A DNA stretch of 17,503 nucleotides from an uncultured Akkermansia sp. (GCA_900548895.1 URLZ01000045.1:1-17503), one strand, 5' to 3'. Shown: positions 1-7,361, counted from the first letter of the stretch. Notes: generated by a model not told the origin, from the sequence alone. A program made the numbers and translations.

Positions 1-141
1 GGTACTCTAGGTGGCTCAACGGGCGGTTTCCACACACTTTGCGCTTGACCCGATTCTCCTCAGGCGCCATCCCTTCGGCTTAGGCACGGCTGCTCTTCAG
101 CCCCCAGCCAGACGCCGAGCCCTCTGCTCAACGACGGAGAG

Positions 142-180
142 CCCCCTTTCGGAGAGGCTGCCTCCTTTCGGAGAGGCTCC
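142..180 (-). repeat. Two tandem GAAA-loop hairpins downstream of the 189-881 gene
   Basis: A 15-base unit, read on the + strand as CCTTTCGGAGAGGCT, occurs at 145-159 and again at 164-178, a 19-base period. On the minus strand each copy can fold as GCCTCTCC-GAAA-GGaGGC, giving two adjacent stems with GAAA tetraloops. They start about 9 bases after the stop codon of the minus-strand gene, so transcript end or 3' end protection is the natural reading. There is no T-run, so a classical intrinsic terminator is not shown. The rest of 1-141 holds nothing I can identify. Confidence 0.45.
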
Positions 181-188
181 TTTGTGCA

Positions 189-881
189 TCAACGCACCCA
201 CTCACCGGCACCCTCAGGCATTTTGCCCTGAGTAATGGGGTAGTACAGCGTTGATTCCGTATTGCCGAGGAGAGGCACGCCGAAGGCGGCCTTCCACTTC
301 TTGCTCATGCTGTTGCCGGTGTAGCAGCCGTAGCTGCGGCAATCGGCATTCGGAGCAAAGATCTCCTTGCGAATGCTGCCGGCGAGATCGTCCTCGTGAA
401 TCCACTGGCGCGAAGCCGCCATGATGGTGTTGCTGTAATCGAGCATGAAGGCAAAGCGGTTGGAGTGGCCGAAGTAGGTGAAGCTCGTCACCTTATCGCG
501 GCCGCGCGGCGCTGCGTTGATGGCCTTGACGGCTTCGGCCGCGGTATCCGCCCACACCAAACGAACGCCTCGCTTGGATGCCTCGCGACGAATCTTGCTG
601 ATGTAATCCTCGCCGTCCTCACGGCCTCGGCTCTTGTAAGCCGGGCGATACACAATCCACACGATGCGCGCGCGCGGGTTGGCGCCGCGGATATCGTCGA
701 TGCGGTTGGTCGCCGAGCGGATGAAATTGGCCCACCACTTGTCGTGCTGGGAGGCAGGCCCGCGCAGATGCTCCCATGATTTGAGAGCCACTCCTCCCGA
801 GAGGATAACGTCAACCGCCTCTGCAAGCGAGCCGAAACAAACGGCCACGCCGCACAAACACGCAAGGAGCCTGATTTTCAT
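189..881 (-). CDS. Secreted orphan protein with candidate His/Cys (clan CD-like) pair
   Basis: 230 residues. Residues 1-22 form a signal peptide (Lys2/Arg4, then a hydrophobic core, cleavage likely after LAEA), so the mature protein should be periplasmic or exported. I do not recognise a named family. Two blocks stand out: a hydrophobic stretch ending in YFGHSN (His139) and CRSYGCYTGNS (Cys186). A His after a beta strand, followed about 45 residues later by a Cys after another strand, is the layout of caspase/gingipain/CHAT (clan CD) peptidases. That assignment is inference from spacing alone. The N-terminal part (WIVYRPAY, then RREASKRGVRLVWADT) looks like an alternating alpha/beta fold, which would fit. 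The start is supported by a strong promoter at 890-919, ending 8 bases before the ATG. The gene is monocistronic and divergent from the lipoprotein gene at 1152. Confidence 0.8.
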   Translation of the reverse strand: MKIRLLACLCGVAVCFGSLAEAVDVILSGGVALKSWEHLRGPASQHDKWWANFIRSATNRIDDIRGANPRARIVWIVYRPAYKSRGREDGEDYISKIRREASKRGVRLVWADTAAEAVKAINAAPRGRDKVTSFTYFGHSNRFAFMLDYSNTIMAASRQWIHEDDLAGSIRKEIFAPNADCRSYGCYTGNSMSKKWKAAFGVPLLGNTESTLYYPITQGKMPEGAGEWVR

Positions 882-889
882 CGCGGCAC

Positions 890-919
890 ATCATATCGCA
901 GACCTCCCGCCGCTGTCAA
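890..919 (-). promoter_or_regulatory. Promoter of the 189-881 gene (TTGACA-18-TATGAT)
   Basis: On the minus strand TTGACA lies at 914-919 and TATGAT at 890-895, separated by 18 bases. The -10 box ends 8 bases before the ATG at 881, so the predicted start of transcription is almost at the start codon, and no ribosome binding site could fit in the leader. Confidence 0.7.
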
Positions 920-1114
920 GCACGGATCCTCAACATCGCGCCACATCCTGAACTGTGGAGCAACTCTCGCCGGTCCTCGCAGTTCGCGCGCCGCAGCTCT
1001 CGCAGTGGGCGGGTCTCTGCACGGCCCCATTTAAAGAGCCCTACCGAAAGTTCAGGCATGCGAAAGGGGGAACATCATAGGTTCGCCATGAGCGACACAT
1101 GTGACATTTATGGG

Positions 1115-1143
1115 TTGACAGAAAACAGAAAATGAGCTACCTT
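1115..1143 (+). promoter_or_regulatory. Promoter of the 1152 gene (TTGACA-17-TACCTT)
   Basis: A perfect -35 TTGACA (1115-1120) is followed after exactly 17 bases by TACCTT (1138-1143), a weaker -10. The -10 ends 8 bases before the ATG at 1152, again implying an almost leaderless transcript. Confidence 0.55.
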
Positions 1144-1151
1144 CCGTCCCC

Positions 1152-1655
1152 ATGAAAGCCTCCATCTATGCTTTGTTCTCCCTCGCTCTGATGGCACAGA
1201 TGCTGACCATGACGAGCTGCACGACTTATTCTCAGGTGCTCCGCCACCAACAGTCGGAGCTGGCCCTTCTGAATCAATCACTGATGGCTGTGCAGGACAG
1301 AGCGACGGCCCAAGCCGCTATCCCTGCCGTGCAGCGCTACGGCGCCGTGCTGAGTCAGGACTTGGATCGCATTTTCGACAACGGCCGCCCAACGCTCCTT
1401 GAGCTGCTCGAACTTCGCAACACCTACCAAAACAGCAGTATCAGCGTCGAGGCCAAAACGTCGCTGCGGGAAATTTTCCGCATTGTTCGGGCCAATTTCT
1501 ACGGCTGCCCCGAGCTGCGTCAAGCAATGATTGTTTCCGTCCTCAATCAGGTGCAGGGGCATCGGCGCATCGCCAATACCGTTCCGGTATCTCCGGGGAG
1601 CGCGGATTCCGGGAGTCGCGTGCTCAACTCGGTGATCGACTTGGTGCTGCCCTGA
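1152..1655 (+). CDS. Small probable lipoprotein, function unknown
   Basis: 167 residues. The N-terminus has Lys2, a hydrophobic segment (residues 5-19) and the block TMTSC with Cys23, an acceptable but imperfect lipobox, so a lipoprotein anchored by Cys23 is the best reading. The mature part is predicted to be mostly helical with heptad-like leucines (HQQSELALLNQSLMAVQ) and a second helical stretch around residues 80-130. It contains a second cysteine (ANFYGC). I recognise no family and no catalytic motif. It lies between its own promoter and the promoter of the next gene at 1712-1740, so it is probably a single-gene unit. The start is fixed by the signal sequence and by the promoter directly upstream. 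Confidence 0.8.
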   Translation: MKASIYALFSLALMAQMLTMTSCTTYSQVLRHQQSELALLNQSLMAVQDRATAQAAIPAVQRYGAVLSQDLDRIFDNGRPTLLELLELRNTYQNSSISVEAKTSLREIFRIVRANFYGCPELRQAMIVSVLNQVQGHRRIANTVPVSPGSADSGSRVLNSVIDLVLP

Positions 1656-1711
1656 CGACGAGAGAAGCCGCGCGCCGACCTGAGGCCCTCGCGACATGAC
1701 GCACATGAGGG

Positions 1712-1740
1712 TTGCCAGTGTCTTTAGGCTGTGGTAGAAT
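1712..1740 (+). promoter_or_regulatory. Promoter TTGCCA-17-TAGAAT of the YlbF-like operon
   Basis: TTGCCA (1712-1717) and TAGAAT (1735-1740) are spaced by exactly 17 bases, and the -10 ends 10 bases before the ATG at 1751. The same two hexamers with the same spacing occur upstream of tatA (17137-17165). The promoter overlaps possible upstream in-frame starts (TTG 1712, ATG 1739), which argues that translation begins at 1751. Confidence 0.7.
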
Positions 1741-1750
1741 GCCGCCCGTT

Positions 1751-2458
1751 ATGGCTCAAACTTCACTTTCACCGGAGCTGGCCGAGCTGGCCGGCGCTCT
1801 CGCTGCTGCCTTTGCCCAGTGCCCGAAGGTCATCTCAGCCAAGGCTCGCATCGGTCTCTTTTATCAGAACCCCGAGGCGACGAATCTCTTCCGCAAGGTC
1901 CAAGAGTACGGCGAGCAGCTGCGCAACAAGCATATGGAGGGTATGCCGCCGTCGGAGGCGGAGATTGCCAAGTTCGACGAGCTGCGCCAAGCCGTGGTGG
2001 ACAACGAGCACTGCAAGGGTTTCCTCGAGGCTCGTCAGCTGCTCGATGATATGCTCGGCACGGTGAACCAGTACCTCTGCCTCGCGATCGACAAGGGCAG
2101 CGCTCCCTCCGATGCCGAGGTGGCTGAAGCGATGAATCAGCAGATGAGCGCCTGCTGCGGCGGCGGTGGCTGCCACGGCCACTGCGACGACTGCGACAGC
2201 GACTGCGAGAAGCGCGAGACCTCCGGCAACGAGGATCACGAATGCTGCGGCAAGCACGGCGAGGGCGACCACGAGTGCTGCGGCAAGCACAAGCATGGCG
2301 AAGGCGACCACGAGTGCTGCGGCAAGCACAAGCATGGCGAAGGCGACCACGAGTGCTGCGGCAAGCACGGCGAAGGTGACCACGAATGCTGCGGCAAGCA
2401 CAAGCACGGCGAGGGCGAGGGCTGCTGCTCGCACCGGGATGACGCATCTCGCAGCTGA
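1751..2458 (+). CDS. YlbF/YmcA-family protein with Cys/His-rich repeat tail
   Basis: 235 residues in two parts. Residues about 5-120 are helical and match the Com_YlbF (YlbF/YmcA) family: an N-terminal helix, then FRKVQEYGEQLRNKHMEG, then FLEARQLLDDMLGTVNQYL. Bacillus relatives act in the YlbF-YmcA-YaaT complex, which affects RNA processing and development and is reported to carry Fe-S clusters. Residues 135-235 are unlike those relatives: a Cys/His cluster (CCGGGGCHGHC, then CDSDC) followed by five repeats of DHECCGKH(KH)GEG and a final CCSH. The tail holds 18 Cys and 16 His, so metal or Fe-S binding is very likely, though the metal is unknown. The start at 1751 is chosen because the frame upstream is occupied by the promoter. 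The gene ends 12 bases before the phosphoethanolamine transferase start, so the two are probably co-transcribed. Storage, sensing or chaperoning of a metal are all possible. Confidence 0.8.
   Translation: MAQTSLSPELAELAGALAAAFAQCPKVISAKARIGLFYQNPEATNLFRKVQEYGEQLRNKHMEGMPPSEAEIAKFDELRQAVVDNEHCKGFLEARQLLDDMLGTVNQYLCLAIDKGSAPSDAEVAEAMNQQMSACCGGGGCHGHCDDCDSDCEKRETSGNEDHECCGKHGEGDHECCGKHKHGEGDHECCGKHKHGEGDHECCGKHGEGDHECCGKHKHGEGEGCCSHRDDASRS
2234..2416 (+). repeat. In-frame tandem repeat coding DHECCGKH(KH)GEG x5
   Basis: Five nearly identical units at 2234-2266, 2267-2305, 2306-2344, 2345-2377 and 2378-2416, of 33, 39, 39, 33 and 39 bases. The 39-base form has an extra Lys-His. Differences between units are mostly silent (GAG/GAA, CAC/CAT, GGC/GGT), so the peptide is under selection while the DNA is free to expand or contract by recombination or slippage. 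Confidence 0.9.
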
Positions 2459-2470
2459 TTCTTCCGCACC

Positions 2471-4339
2471 ATGTTCGCTTTCTTCAGACCCGGGAGCCCG
2501 CGCCCCCGGTGGGTGCTGCCCGCGCTGATTGCTCTGGTGAGCGGACTGCTGTGCCTTTACGGCCTCCTGCGCTGGGAGACGGACCTGTGTCTCCCGGCGG
2601 CAGAGGAGGCTCCTCTCTGGTTAGGTGTCGGCGGAGTTGCGGCGGTGCTGACGCTCCTTGCGGCGATTGCGGCGCGGGTGAAGAAGGCTCCCTTTCTGCT
2701 CAGCGCGCGGTCGCTCGGCCGCCTGTTTCTTCTGGCGCTCTTCTTCAACCTCTGCGCCAATCCGATGTTCTGCGTGCCGCCGCTGGAGCCGCAGGTGGCT
2801 CTGGTGATGGGGGCGGGCAGTCTCTGTGTGCTCTGGGCGCTGCTGGGCCGCGCCTCGCTGATTTTCTGGGTGCCCTTCATCTTTATTGAACTCGCCCAGA
2901 TTGCCGCCTTCTTCCAGTACGGTACGCGCTTCAATTCGCTGGTGCTGGCGGAGTCGATGGAGGCCTCTGAGGAAGAGGTGATGGCCTATCTGAGTCTCTG
3001 GAACGTGGTGCTGGCGGTGCTGGCGCTGCTCTTCTCGGGCTTCATGGGCTGGGTGCTCTGCCGGGTGCTGCGCCCGCAGAGGCGCCTCACGCTGCTGGGC
3101 ACGGGCAGTCTCTTCTGCCTGTTGGCCACGCTCATGGAGCTGACGGTGCCGGCGACGCGCCGCCTGCCCGAGCAACACCTCTGGCCCGTCTCAGAGCTTG
3201 TTTATCTGCACCACTCCTATGCCGAGGCGGTGGAGCACAACATCGCCGTCGTCAACCTTGCCGAGGGGCTGAGCTCCCCTGCCCTCGAGCCCTCCTCCTG
3301 CGAGGTGGTGACCCCGAACTCGGGTATTGTCTTCATCATCCACATCGGCGAGAGCATGCGGGCCGATGCGATGAGCATCAACGGGTATGAGCGCGATACG
3401 ACGCCTTGGCTGCGCTGCCAGCCTCGGGTGATCAACTTCCCGGACTGCATCTCGTCGGCGGCCGACACCTGCCAGGCTGAGATTGTGCTGCTGACGAATG
3501 CGCGCCGCAATCTCTATGACCGCGAACCGGGGATGCAGCCGACAACGGGCTCGGTGCTGGATCTGCTCTACAAGCACGGCTTTGAGGTCTACTCCTTCTT
3601 CGGTCGCCGCAGCGGGCAGCAGCTGAAGTATGATCGCGTTGTGCGCGTGCTGACGCGCATCTCCAAGGAGCGCTTCAACGCTCCGGGGTCTCCCTGGACG
3701 GCGGTTCCCCAGATTGAGGCGGTTATCCGCGAGCACCCGCACGACAATCTCGCCTTTTTCATCAACAACGAGGGCAGTCACACGCCCTTCTCCTACTACG
3801 ACAAGGACAATCCGCCCTTCACGCCGGCGGACACCAACTTTCAGAATCCCGAGGCCCACGCGCAGGAGGTGCGCAACGCCTACGACAACACCATCCACTA
3901 CACGGATGAGTACTGGCGCCGCGTCTGCGAGCTGCTCAAGGGGCGGCCCTTCGTTTACATCTACGTGAGCGATCACGGCGAGTATCTGGGGCAGGACGGC
4001 ATCTGGGGCCGCGGCGGGCTGGGCGACAGCGCGGTGAGCTATCACAAGACGACGGGCTGCCGCGTGGGCATGTTCGTGCTCACCTCGCCGGAGTTCGAGG
4101 CGCTGCACCCGCACTTTGCCGAGGCGCTGCGGCAGCTGCGCGCCCACAGCCGCATGACGGTGGCCCACGAGCACCTCTTCCACACGGTTCTCGGCCTGCT
4201 GGGCATTGAGACGCCGTTCTACGCGCCCGAGCTCGATCTCTGCAATCCGGCGGCCCAGCCCTACGACGGCGAGCAGCCGGATGCCCCGGCCCCGGGCTCG
4301 GAGCGGGCGGAGCGAGAGGCTCAGGCTGCGGCGAAGTGA
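2471..4339 (+). CDS. Inner-membrane phosphoethanolamine transferase (EptA/MCR-like sulfatase fold)
   Basis: 622 residues. The N-terminal 230 residues carry about 5-7 membrane segments (near 13-33, 48-67, 84-99, 108-150, 171-195 and 206-226). From about residue 280 a periplasmic alkaline phosphatase/sulfatase-type domain follows. Against MCR-1, from memory, Glu294 in HIGESMRAD fits Zn ligand E246, Thr333 falls exactly where nucleophile T285 sits, Asp501/His502 in SDHGE match D465/H466, and His437 in EGSHTPF matches H395. The family moves phosphoethanolamine from phosphatidylethanolamine to lipid A or other envelope acceptors. Oddities: the CGTxT signature around the nucleophile is replaced by SAADTC, and the second-shell His478 position is Arg514. 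The length exceeds the usual 540-560 residues, partly through a charged Ala/Glu-rich C-terminus. The gene follows the YlbF-like gene by 12 bases. The acceptor cannot be told from sequence. Confidence 0.88.
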   Translation: MFAFFRPGSPRPRWVLPALIALVSGLLCLYGLLRWETDLCLPAAEEAPLWLGVGGVAAVLTLLAAIAARVKKAPFLLSARSLGRLFLLALFFNLCANPMFCVPPLEPQVALVMGAGSLCVLWALLGRASLIFWVPFIFIELAQIAAFFQYGTRFNSLVLAESMEASEEEVMAYLSLWNVVLAVLALLFSGFMGWVLCRVLRPQRRLTLLGTGSLFCLLATLMELTVPATRRLPEQHLWPVSELVYLHHSYAEAVEHNIAVVNLAEGLSSPALEPSSCEVVTPNSGIVFIIHIGESMRADAMSINGYERDTTPWLRCQPRVINFPDCISSAADTCQAEIVLLTNARRNLYDREPGMQPTTGSVLDLLYKHGFEVYSFFGRRSGQQLKYDRVVRVLTRISKERFNAPGSPWTAVPQIEAVIREHPHDNLAFFINNEGSHTPFSYYDKDNPPFTPADTNFQNPEAHAQEVRNAYDNTIHYTDEYWRRVCELLKGRPFVYIYVSDHGEYLGQDGIWGRGGLGDSAVSYHKTTGCRVGMFVLTSPEFEALHPHFAEALRQLRAHSRMTVAHEHLFHTVLGLLGIETPFYAPELDLCNPAAQPYDGEQPDAPAPGSERAEREAQAAAK

Positions 4340-4571
4340 GCGCAGTGAGGTGGCTCCGTGAGCTGAGCGAGTTCTGAGAGGCCGGGGACGGCGGCGGAGC
4401 GGAGCGCCTGCGGTTCCCCGCGTTCTCCCCGTTTGATGCCCCCTGCCCCTCACCCCATTCCCGACCCACTGGTCCGCTGCCCGCCTCCCTGCGCTCCATG
4501 ACCACGCCTCCGCTCACGCCTGAGCCTTCGCGGTGGTGGGGCTTCGACGACTCAAAAGTCACAGTAACGCC
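4340..4571. other. Convergent intergenic region, GC-rich short repeats
   Basis: The transferase gene and the minus-strand regulator gene converge here. The first 40 bases contain irregular repeats of the type GTGAGCGCAGTGAG and GTGAGCTGAGCGAG. A short GGGGA...TCCCC pairing is possible around 4384-4420. I see no convincing gene and no T-run terminator. Confidence 0.4.
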
Positions 4572-5486
4572 TCAGGGCTGAAGGCTCAGCCGCCTCAGAG
4601 CCTCGAGCACGAGGCGCTCGGAGAGCGGGCGAAAGACCATCTGCGGCACGCGGGCGCGGCGATGCTTGGTCGCGACGTTGTAGCGGATGCGGCTCACGAG
4701 GCGCTCCGTCCAGCAGTTCGCATGCACGGCGATCTTCACCGGCGCGAGCGTGCAGCTGAGCATGAGGATGAGGCGAGAGACCATCTCCTCCAGAAGAGTG
4801 TGGTCGGCCGGATCCAGCTCCTCCCAGTCCGCCGGCATTGGCAACAGCGAAAGGCTGCCGCAGGGGCGCAGCTTGCCGCCGGAGCGCAGACAGGCCTCGG
4901 GCCGGCCGACGGGCGTCAGGCAGAGCGTGACGGATTCATCGGTTTCATCCGCCAGAGCCATGGCGGCGCTGATGCTGCGCACGGGGCAGGTGTAGCGGCG
5001 CTGCAAGTGCGCCTCGAGGGCGGCCGAGGCATCAGCCAGCTGGGGAGCTAGGGCCAGGCTGATGCTCCCCAGAGGGCGACGGCGGACGGCGGCGTCGAGC
5101 CACGCATCGAGGCTCTGCTCGTGCAGCAGTGCAAAGCGGCCCTCCTCGCTGCGCTGCGGTACGCCTCGGCGGTTGAGCCACTCCAGCCGTCCTCGGACGG
5201 CCGGGCCCTCGGGCCTTGCGACAAACAGCGCCCCCCACTCGAAATCCTCCCGGTAGCGGTAGCGCTCGGCCGGGCGTCCCCGCCCGTGTCTCACAGCCCC
5301 CCCGGCACTCTCCGGCTCACCCAGCACCTCGAGCTCGCCGCGTGCGCAGAGGTGCTGCACCAGATGCCCCACCGTCACCGTGCTGAGCCCCGTTGCCGCG
5401 GCGAGCTCGGGGCGCGTCACCTCGCCGCGCTGCCGCAGGACAGCGTGCACCAGACGCAAACTTCTCTCTCCCGCTCCGCTCGCCAT
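4572..5486 (-). CDS. Winged-helix transcription regulator, ROK-repressor type without kinase motifs
   Basis: 304 residues. The N-terminus (residues about 8-80) reads like the DNA-binding domain of ROK/NagC repressors: LVHAVLRQRGEVTRPELAAA, then TGLSTVTVGHLVQHLCARG as the recognition helix region, a wing, and the GRGRPAERYR segment that typically links to the effector domain. The remaining 220 residues should then be a sugar-kinase-like domain. However, I see no phosphate-binding DxGxT motif, no ExGH and no CxCGxxGCxE zinc motif. The effector domain is therefore degenerate or of another origin, and a sugar ligand cannot be assumed. The start is supported by the promoter at 5516-5544. The gene is divergent from pyrG, so it may act in that intergenic region, but no operator is obvious. 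Target genes are unknown. Confidence 0.72.
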   Translation of the reverse strand: MASGAGERSLRLVHAVLRQRGEVTRPELAAATGLSTVTVGHLVQHLCARGELEVLGEPESAGGAVRHGRGRPAERYRYREDFEWGALFVARPEGPAVRGRLEWLNRRGVPQRSEEGRFALLHEQSLDAWLDAAVRRRPLGSISLALAPQLADASAALEAHLQRRYTCPVRSISAAMALADETDESVTLCLTPVGRPEACLRSGGKLRPCGSLSLLPMPADWEELDPADHTLLEEMVSRLILMLSCTLAPVKIAVHANCWTERLVSRIRYNVATKHRRARVPQMVFRPLSERLVLEALRRLSLQP

Positions 5487-5515
5487 GGCTCACATTTTAT
5501 AAACCGGGTTCAGAA

Positions 5516-5544
5516 AATATAGCCGTCCGCGCGCAAAAAAGCAA
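5516..5544 (-). promoter_or_regulatory. Promoter of the regulator gene (TTGCTT-17-TATATT)
   Basis: On the minus strand TTGCTT (5539-5544) and TATATT (5516-5521) are 17 bases apart. The -10 ends 29 bases before the ATG at 5486. The leader contains an AT-rich imperfect palindrome, ATTTT (5494-5498) to AAAAT (5514-5518) around ACCGGG, which could be an autoregulatory operator. Confidence 0.55.
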
Positions 5545-5634
5545 GAGCGAAATCAAGAGCCACAGTGTCAGCCGTTAGGGGCGCCGGCCCGGCGGGGCAG
5601 ACGAGTCGCGCACGCGACGTTCGGCGGGTTGAGC

Positions 5635-5663
5635 TGGACGCGCCGCTCTTTTTCTGCTAGTCT
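5635..5663 (+). promoter_or_regulatory. Probable pyrG promoter (TGGACG-17-TAGTCT)
   Basis: TGGACG (5635-5640) and TAGTCT (5658-5663) are spaced by 17 bases. The match is weaker than at the other promoters here. It lies inside an in-frame upstream extension of the pyrG frame, which supports the ATG at 5692 as the true start. I see no attenuator-like C-run or hairpin of the kind that controls pyrG in Bacillus. Confidence 0.4.
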
Positions 5664-5691
5664 GAGGGGCAACAGAACCCCCTCCACCACC

Positions 5692-7305
5692 ATGAAATAC
5701 ATTTTCGTCACCGGCGGCGTGGTGTCCTCGCTGGGCAAGGGCCTGGCTGCGGCATCCATCGGCACACTGCTTGAGCACTGCGGGCTTGAAGTGACCATGC
5801 AGAAGTTCGACCCCTATCTGAACATCGACCCGGGCACCATGAGCCCCTACCAGCACGGCGAGGTGTACGTGCTCAACGACGGTGCCGAGACGGACCTCGA
5901 CCTCGGCCACTACGAGCGCTTCGTGCACTGCCAGCTCTCGCGGCTCAACAACCTGACGAGCGGCAAGGTGTTTGAGCACGTGCTGGAGAAGGAGCGCCGC
6001 GGCGATTACCTCGGCAAGACGGTGCAGTACATCCCGCACGTCACCGACGAGATCAAGCAGCGTCTCTACGACCTCACCGAGGCCAACAAGGAATGCGACG
6101 TCATCATCACGGAGATCGGCGGCACCGTGGGCGACATCGAGGGCTACCTCTTCCTGGAGGCTCTGCGCCAGTTCGCGCTCGAGGTCGGTCGTCACAACTG
6201 CTGCTTCATCCACGTGACCCTGCTGCCCTACATCAAGGCGGCCGGCGAGACGAAGACGAAGCCGACGCAGCAGAGCGTGGCCAAGCTGCGCGAGATCGGT
6301 ATTCAGCCCGACATCATCGTCTGCCGCACGGAGATGGACAACCTCACCGAGGGCGAGAAAAAGAAGATCGGCATGTTCTGCAACGTGTCGCCGCGCAACG
6401 TCGTGGCCTTCTGCGACGTGAAACACTCGATCTACGAATGCCCGATTGACCTCGGCCGCGACCGCGTCGACCGCATCGTCACCGAGGTGCTCGGCATCAC
6501 CGTGCCGAAGCCCAAGATGGACGACTGGCAGAAGTTCGTCGGCCGCGTCATTCACCCCTCGCACAGCGTGCGCATCGCCGTCGTCGGCAAATACATCTCG
6601 CTGCAAGATGCCTACAAGTCCATCTACGAGAGCTTCACCCACGCCGGCGCTGCCAACGACTGCCGCGTGGACATCCTGCGCGTGGATGCCGAGGCGCTCG
6701 AGAAGGGCGACTGTGCCGAGATGCTCGGCGAGGTCGACGGCATTCTGGTGCCCGGCGGCTTCGGCGACCGCGGCATCGAGGGAAAGATCCGCGCGGTGAA
6801 CTACGCCCGCGAGAAGGGCATCCCCTTCCTCGGCATCTGCCTCGGCATGCAGGTGGCCGTCATCGAGTTCGCCCGCAACGTCCTCGGCCTCGCCGACGCC
6901 AACTCCACGGAGTTTAACCGCGAAACGAAAAACCCCGTCATCTGCCTGCAGGAGGAGCAGAAGCACATCGAGAACATGGGCGCGACCATGCGCCTCGGCG
7001 CCTACCCCGCCCACATCGTCCCCGGCACCCTCTGCTGGAAGCTCTACGGCGGCGTGGAGACCATTTCCGAGCGCCACCGCCACCGCTATGAGTTCAATGC
7101 GGACTACCGCGAAGCCTGCGAGAAGGCCGGCATGGTCATCTCTGCGACGAACGATGAGCACGGCCTCGTCGAAGTCGTCGAGCTGCCCTCGCATCCCTTC
7201 TTCATCGCCTGCCAGTATCACCCCGAGTTCCAGAGCCGCCCGAACAGCCCGCACCCGCTCTTCCAGGGTCTCGTGGCCGCGGCCCTCGAGCGCAAGCAGG
7301 GCTGA
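5692..7305 (+). CDS. pyrG: CTP synthase (glutamine-hydrolysing)
   Basis: 537 residues, the usual family length. The enzyme aminates UTP to CTP using ATP and glutamine, the last step of cytosolic pyrimidine nucleotide synthesis. The first 266 residues are the synthase (amidoligase) domain: [17 protein letters not shown] begins with the P-loop, followed by [20 protein letters not shown] and [10 protein letters not shown], all standard. The C-terminal class I glutamine amidotransferase domain has PGGFGDRG for the oxyanion region, the nucleophile Cys383 in GICLGMQ, and the His510/Glu512 pair in HPEF. All catalytic residues are intact. The ATG at 5692 is preferred over an upstream TTG because MKYIFVTGG is the conserved N-terminus and the promoter lies upstream of it. 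A strong inverted repeat follows the stop codon. Confidence 0.98.
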   Translation: MKYIFVTGGVVSSLGKGLAAASIGTLLEHCGLEVTMQKFDPYLNIDPGTMSPYQHGEVYVLNDGAETDLDLGHYERFVHCQLSRLNNLTSGKVFEHVLEKERRGDYLGKTVQYIPHVTDEIKQRLYDLTEANKECDVIITEIGGTVGDIEGYLFLEALRQFALEVGRHNCCFIHVTLLPYIKAAGETKTKPTQQSVAKLREIGIQPDIIVCRTEMDNLTEGEKKKIGMFCNVSPRNVVAFCDVKHSIYECPIDLGRDRVDRIVTEVLGITVPKPKMDDWQKFVGRVIHPSHSVRIAVVGKYISLQDAYKSIYESFTHAGAANDCRVDILRVDAEALEKGDCAEMLGEVDGILVPGGFGDRGIEGKIRAVNYAREKGIPFLGICLGMQVAVIEFARNVLGLADANSTEFNRETKNPVICLQEEQKHIENMGATMRLGAYPAHIVPGTLCWKLYGGVETISERHRHRYEFNADYREACEKAGMVISATNDEHGLVEVVELPSHPFFIACQYHPEFQSRPNSPHPLFQGLVAAALERKQG

Positions 7306-7330
7306 GCCCTGACGCCCGAACACCCTCACC

Positions 7331-7361
7331 GCCGCCGGCGGCGCCCTGCGTCGCCGGCGGC
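7331..7361 (+). terminator. Hairpin after pyrG (10-bp perfect stem)
   Basis: GCCGCCGGCG (7331-7340) pairs perfectly with CGCCGGCGGC (7352-7361) over an 11-base loop, 26 bases after the pyrG stop codon. There is no T-run behind it, so termination would be weak or need a factor. Confidence 0.55.

Noticed and set aside
11..235. Open frame on the + strand at the left edge
   Set aside because: Arg/Pro-rich with no domain. It overlaps the tandem hairpins and the end of the well-supported minus-strand gene. It is probably a GC-rich chance frame.
2234..2416. CRISPR-like or satellite repeat
   Set aside because: The units are contiguous without spacers, and all are in frame with a clear peptide motif, so it is a coding repeat.
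4320..4400. GAGCGAG/GTGAGCGCAGTGAG repeats as a mobile-element end
   Set aside because: The repeats are irregular, there is no transposase, and no target duplication is visible. They are more likely low-complexity GC-rich sequence.
3191..4453. Long antisense frame opposite the transferase gene
   Set aside because: Arg/Val/Leu-rich mirror translation with no domain order, and it runs past the end of the real gene into the intergenic repeats.
5629..5691. Upstream TTG start for pyrG
   Set aside because: It would add 21 residues not found in CTP synthases and would overlap the likely promoter; MKYIFVTGG at 5692 is the conserved N-terminus.
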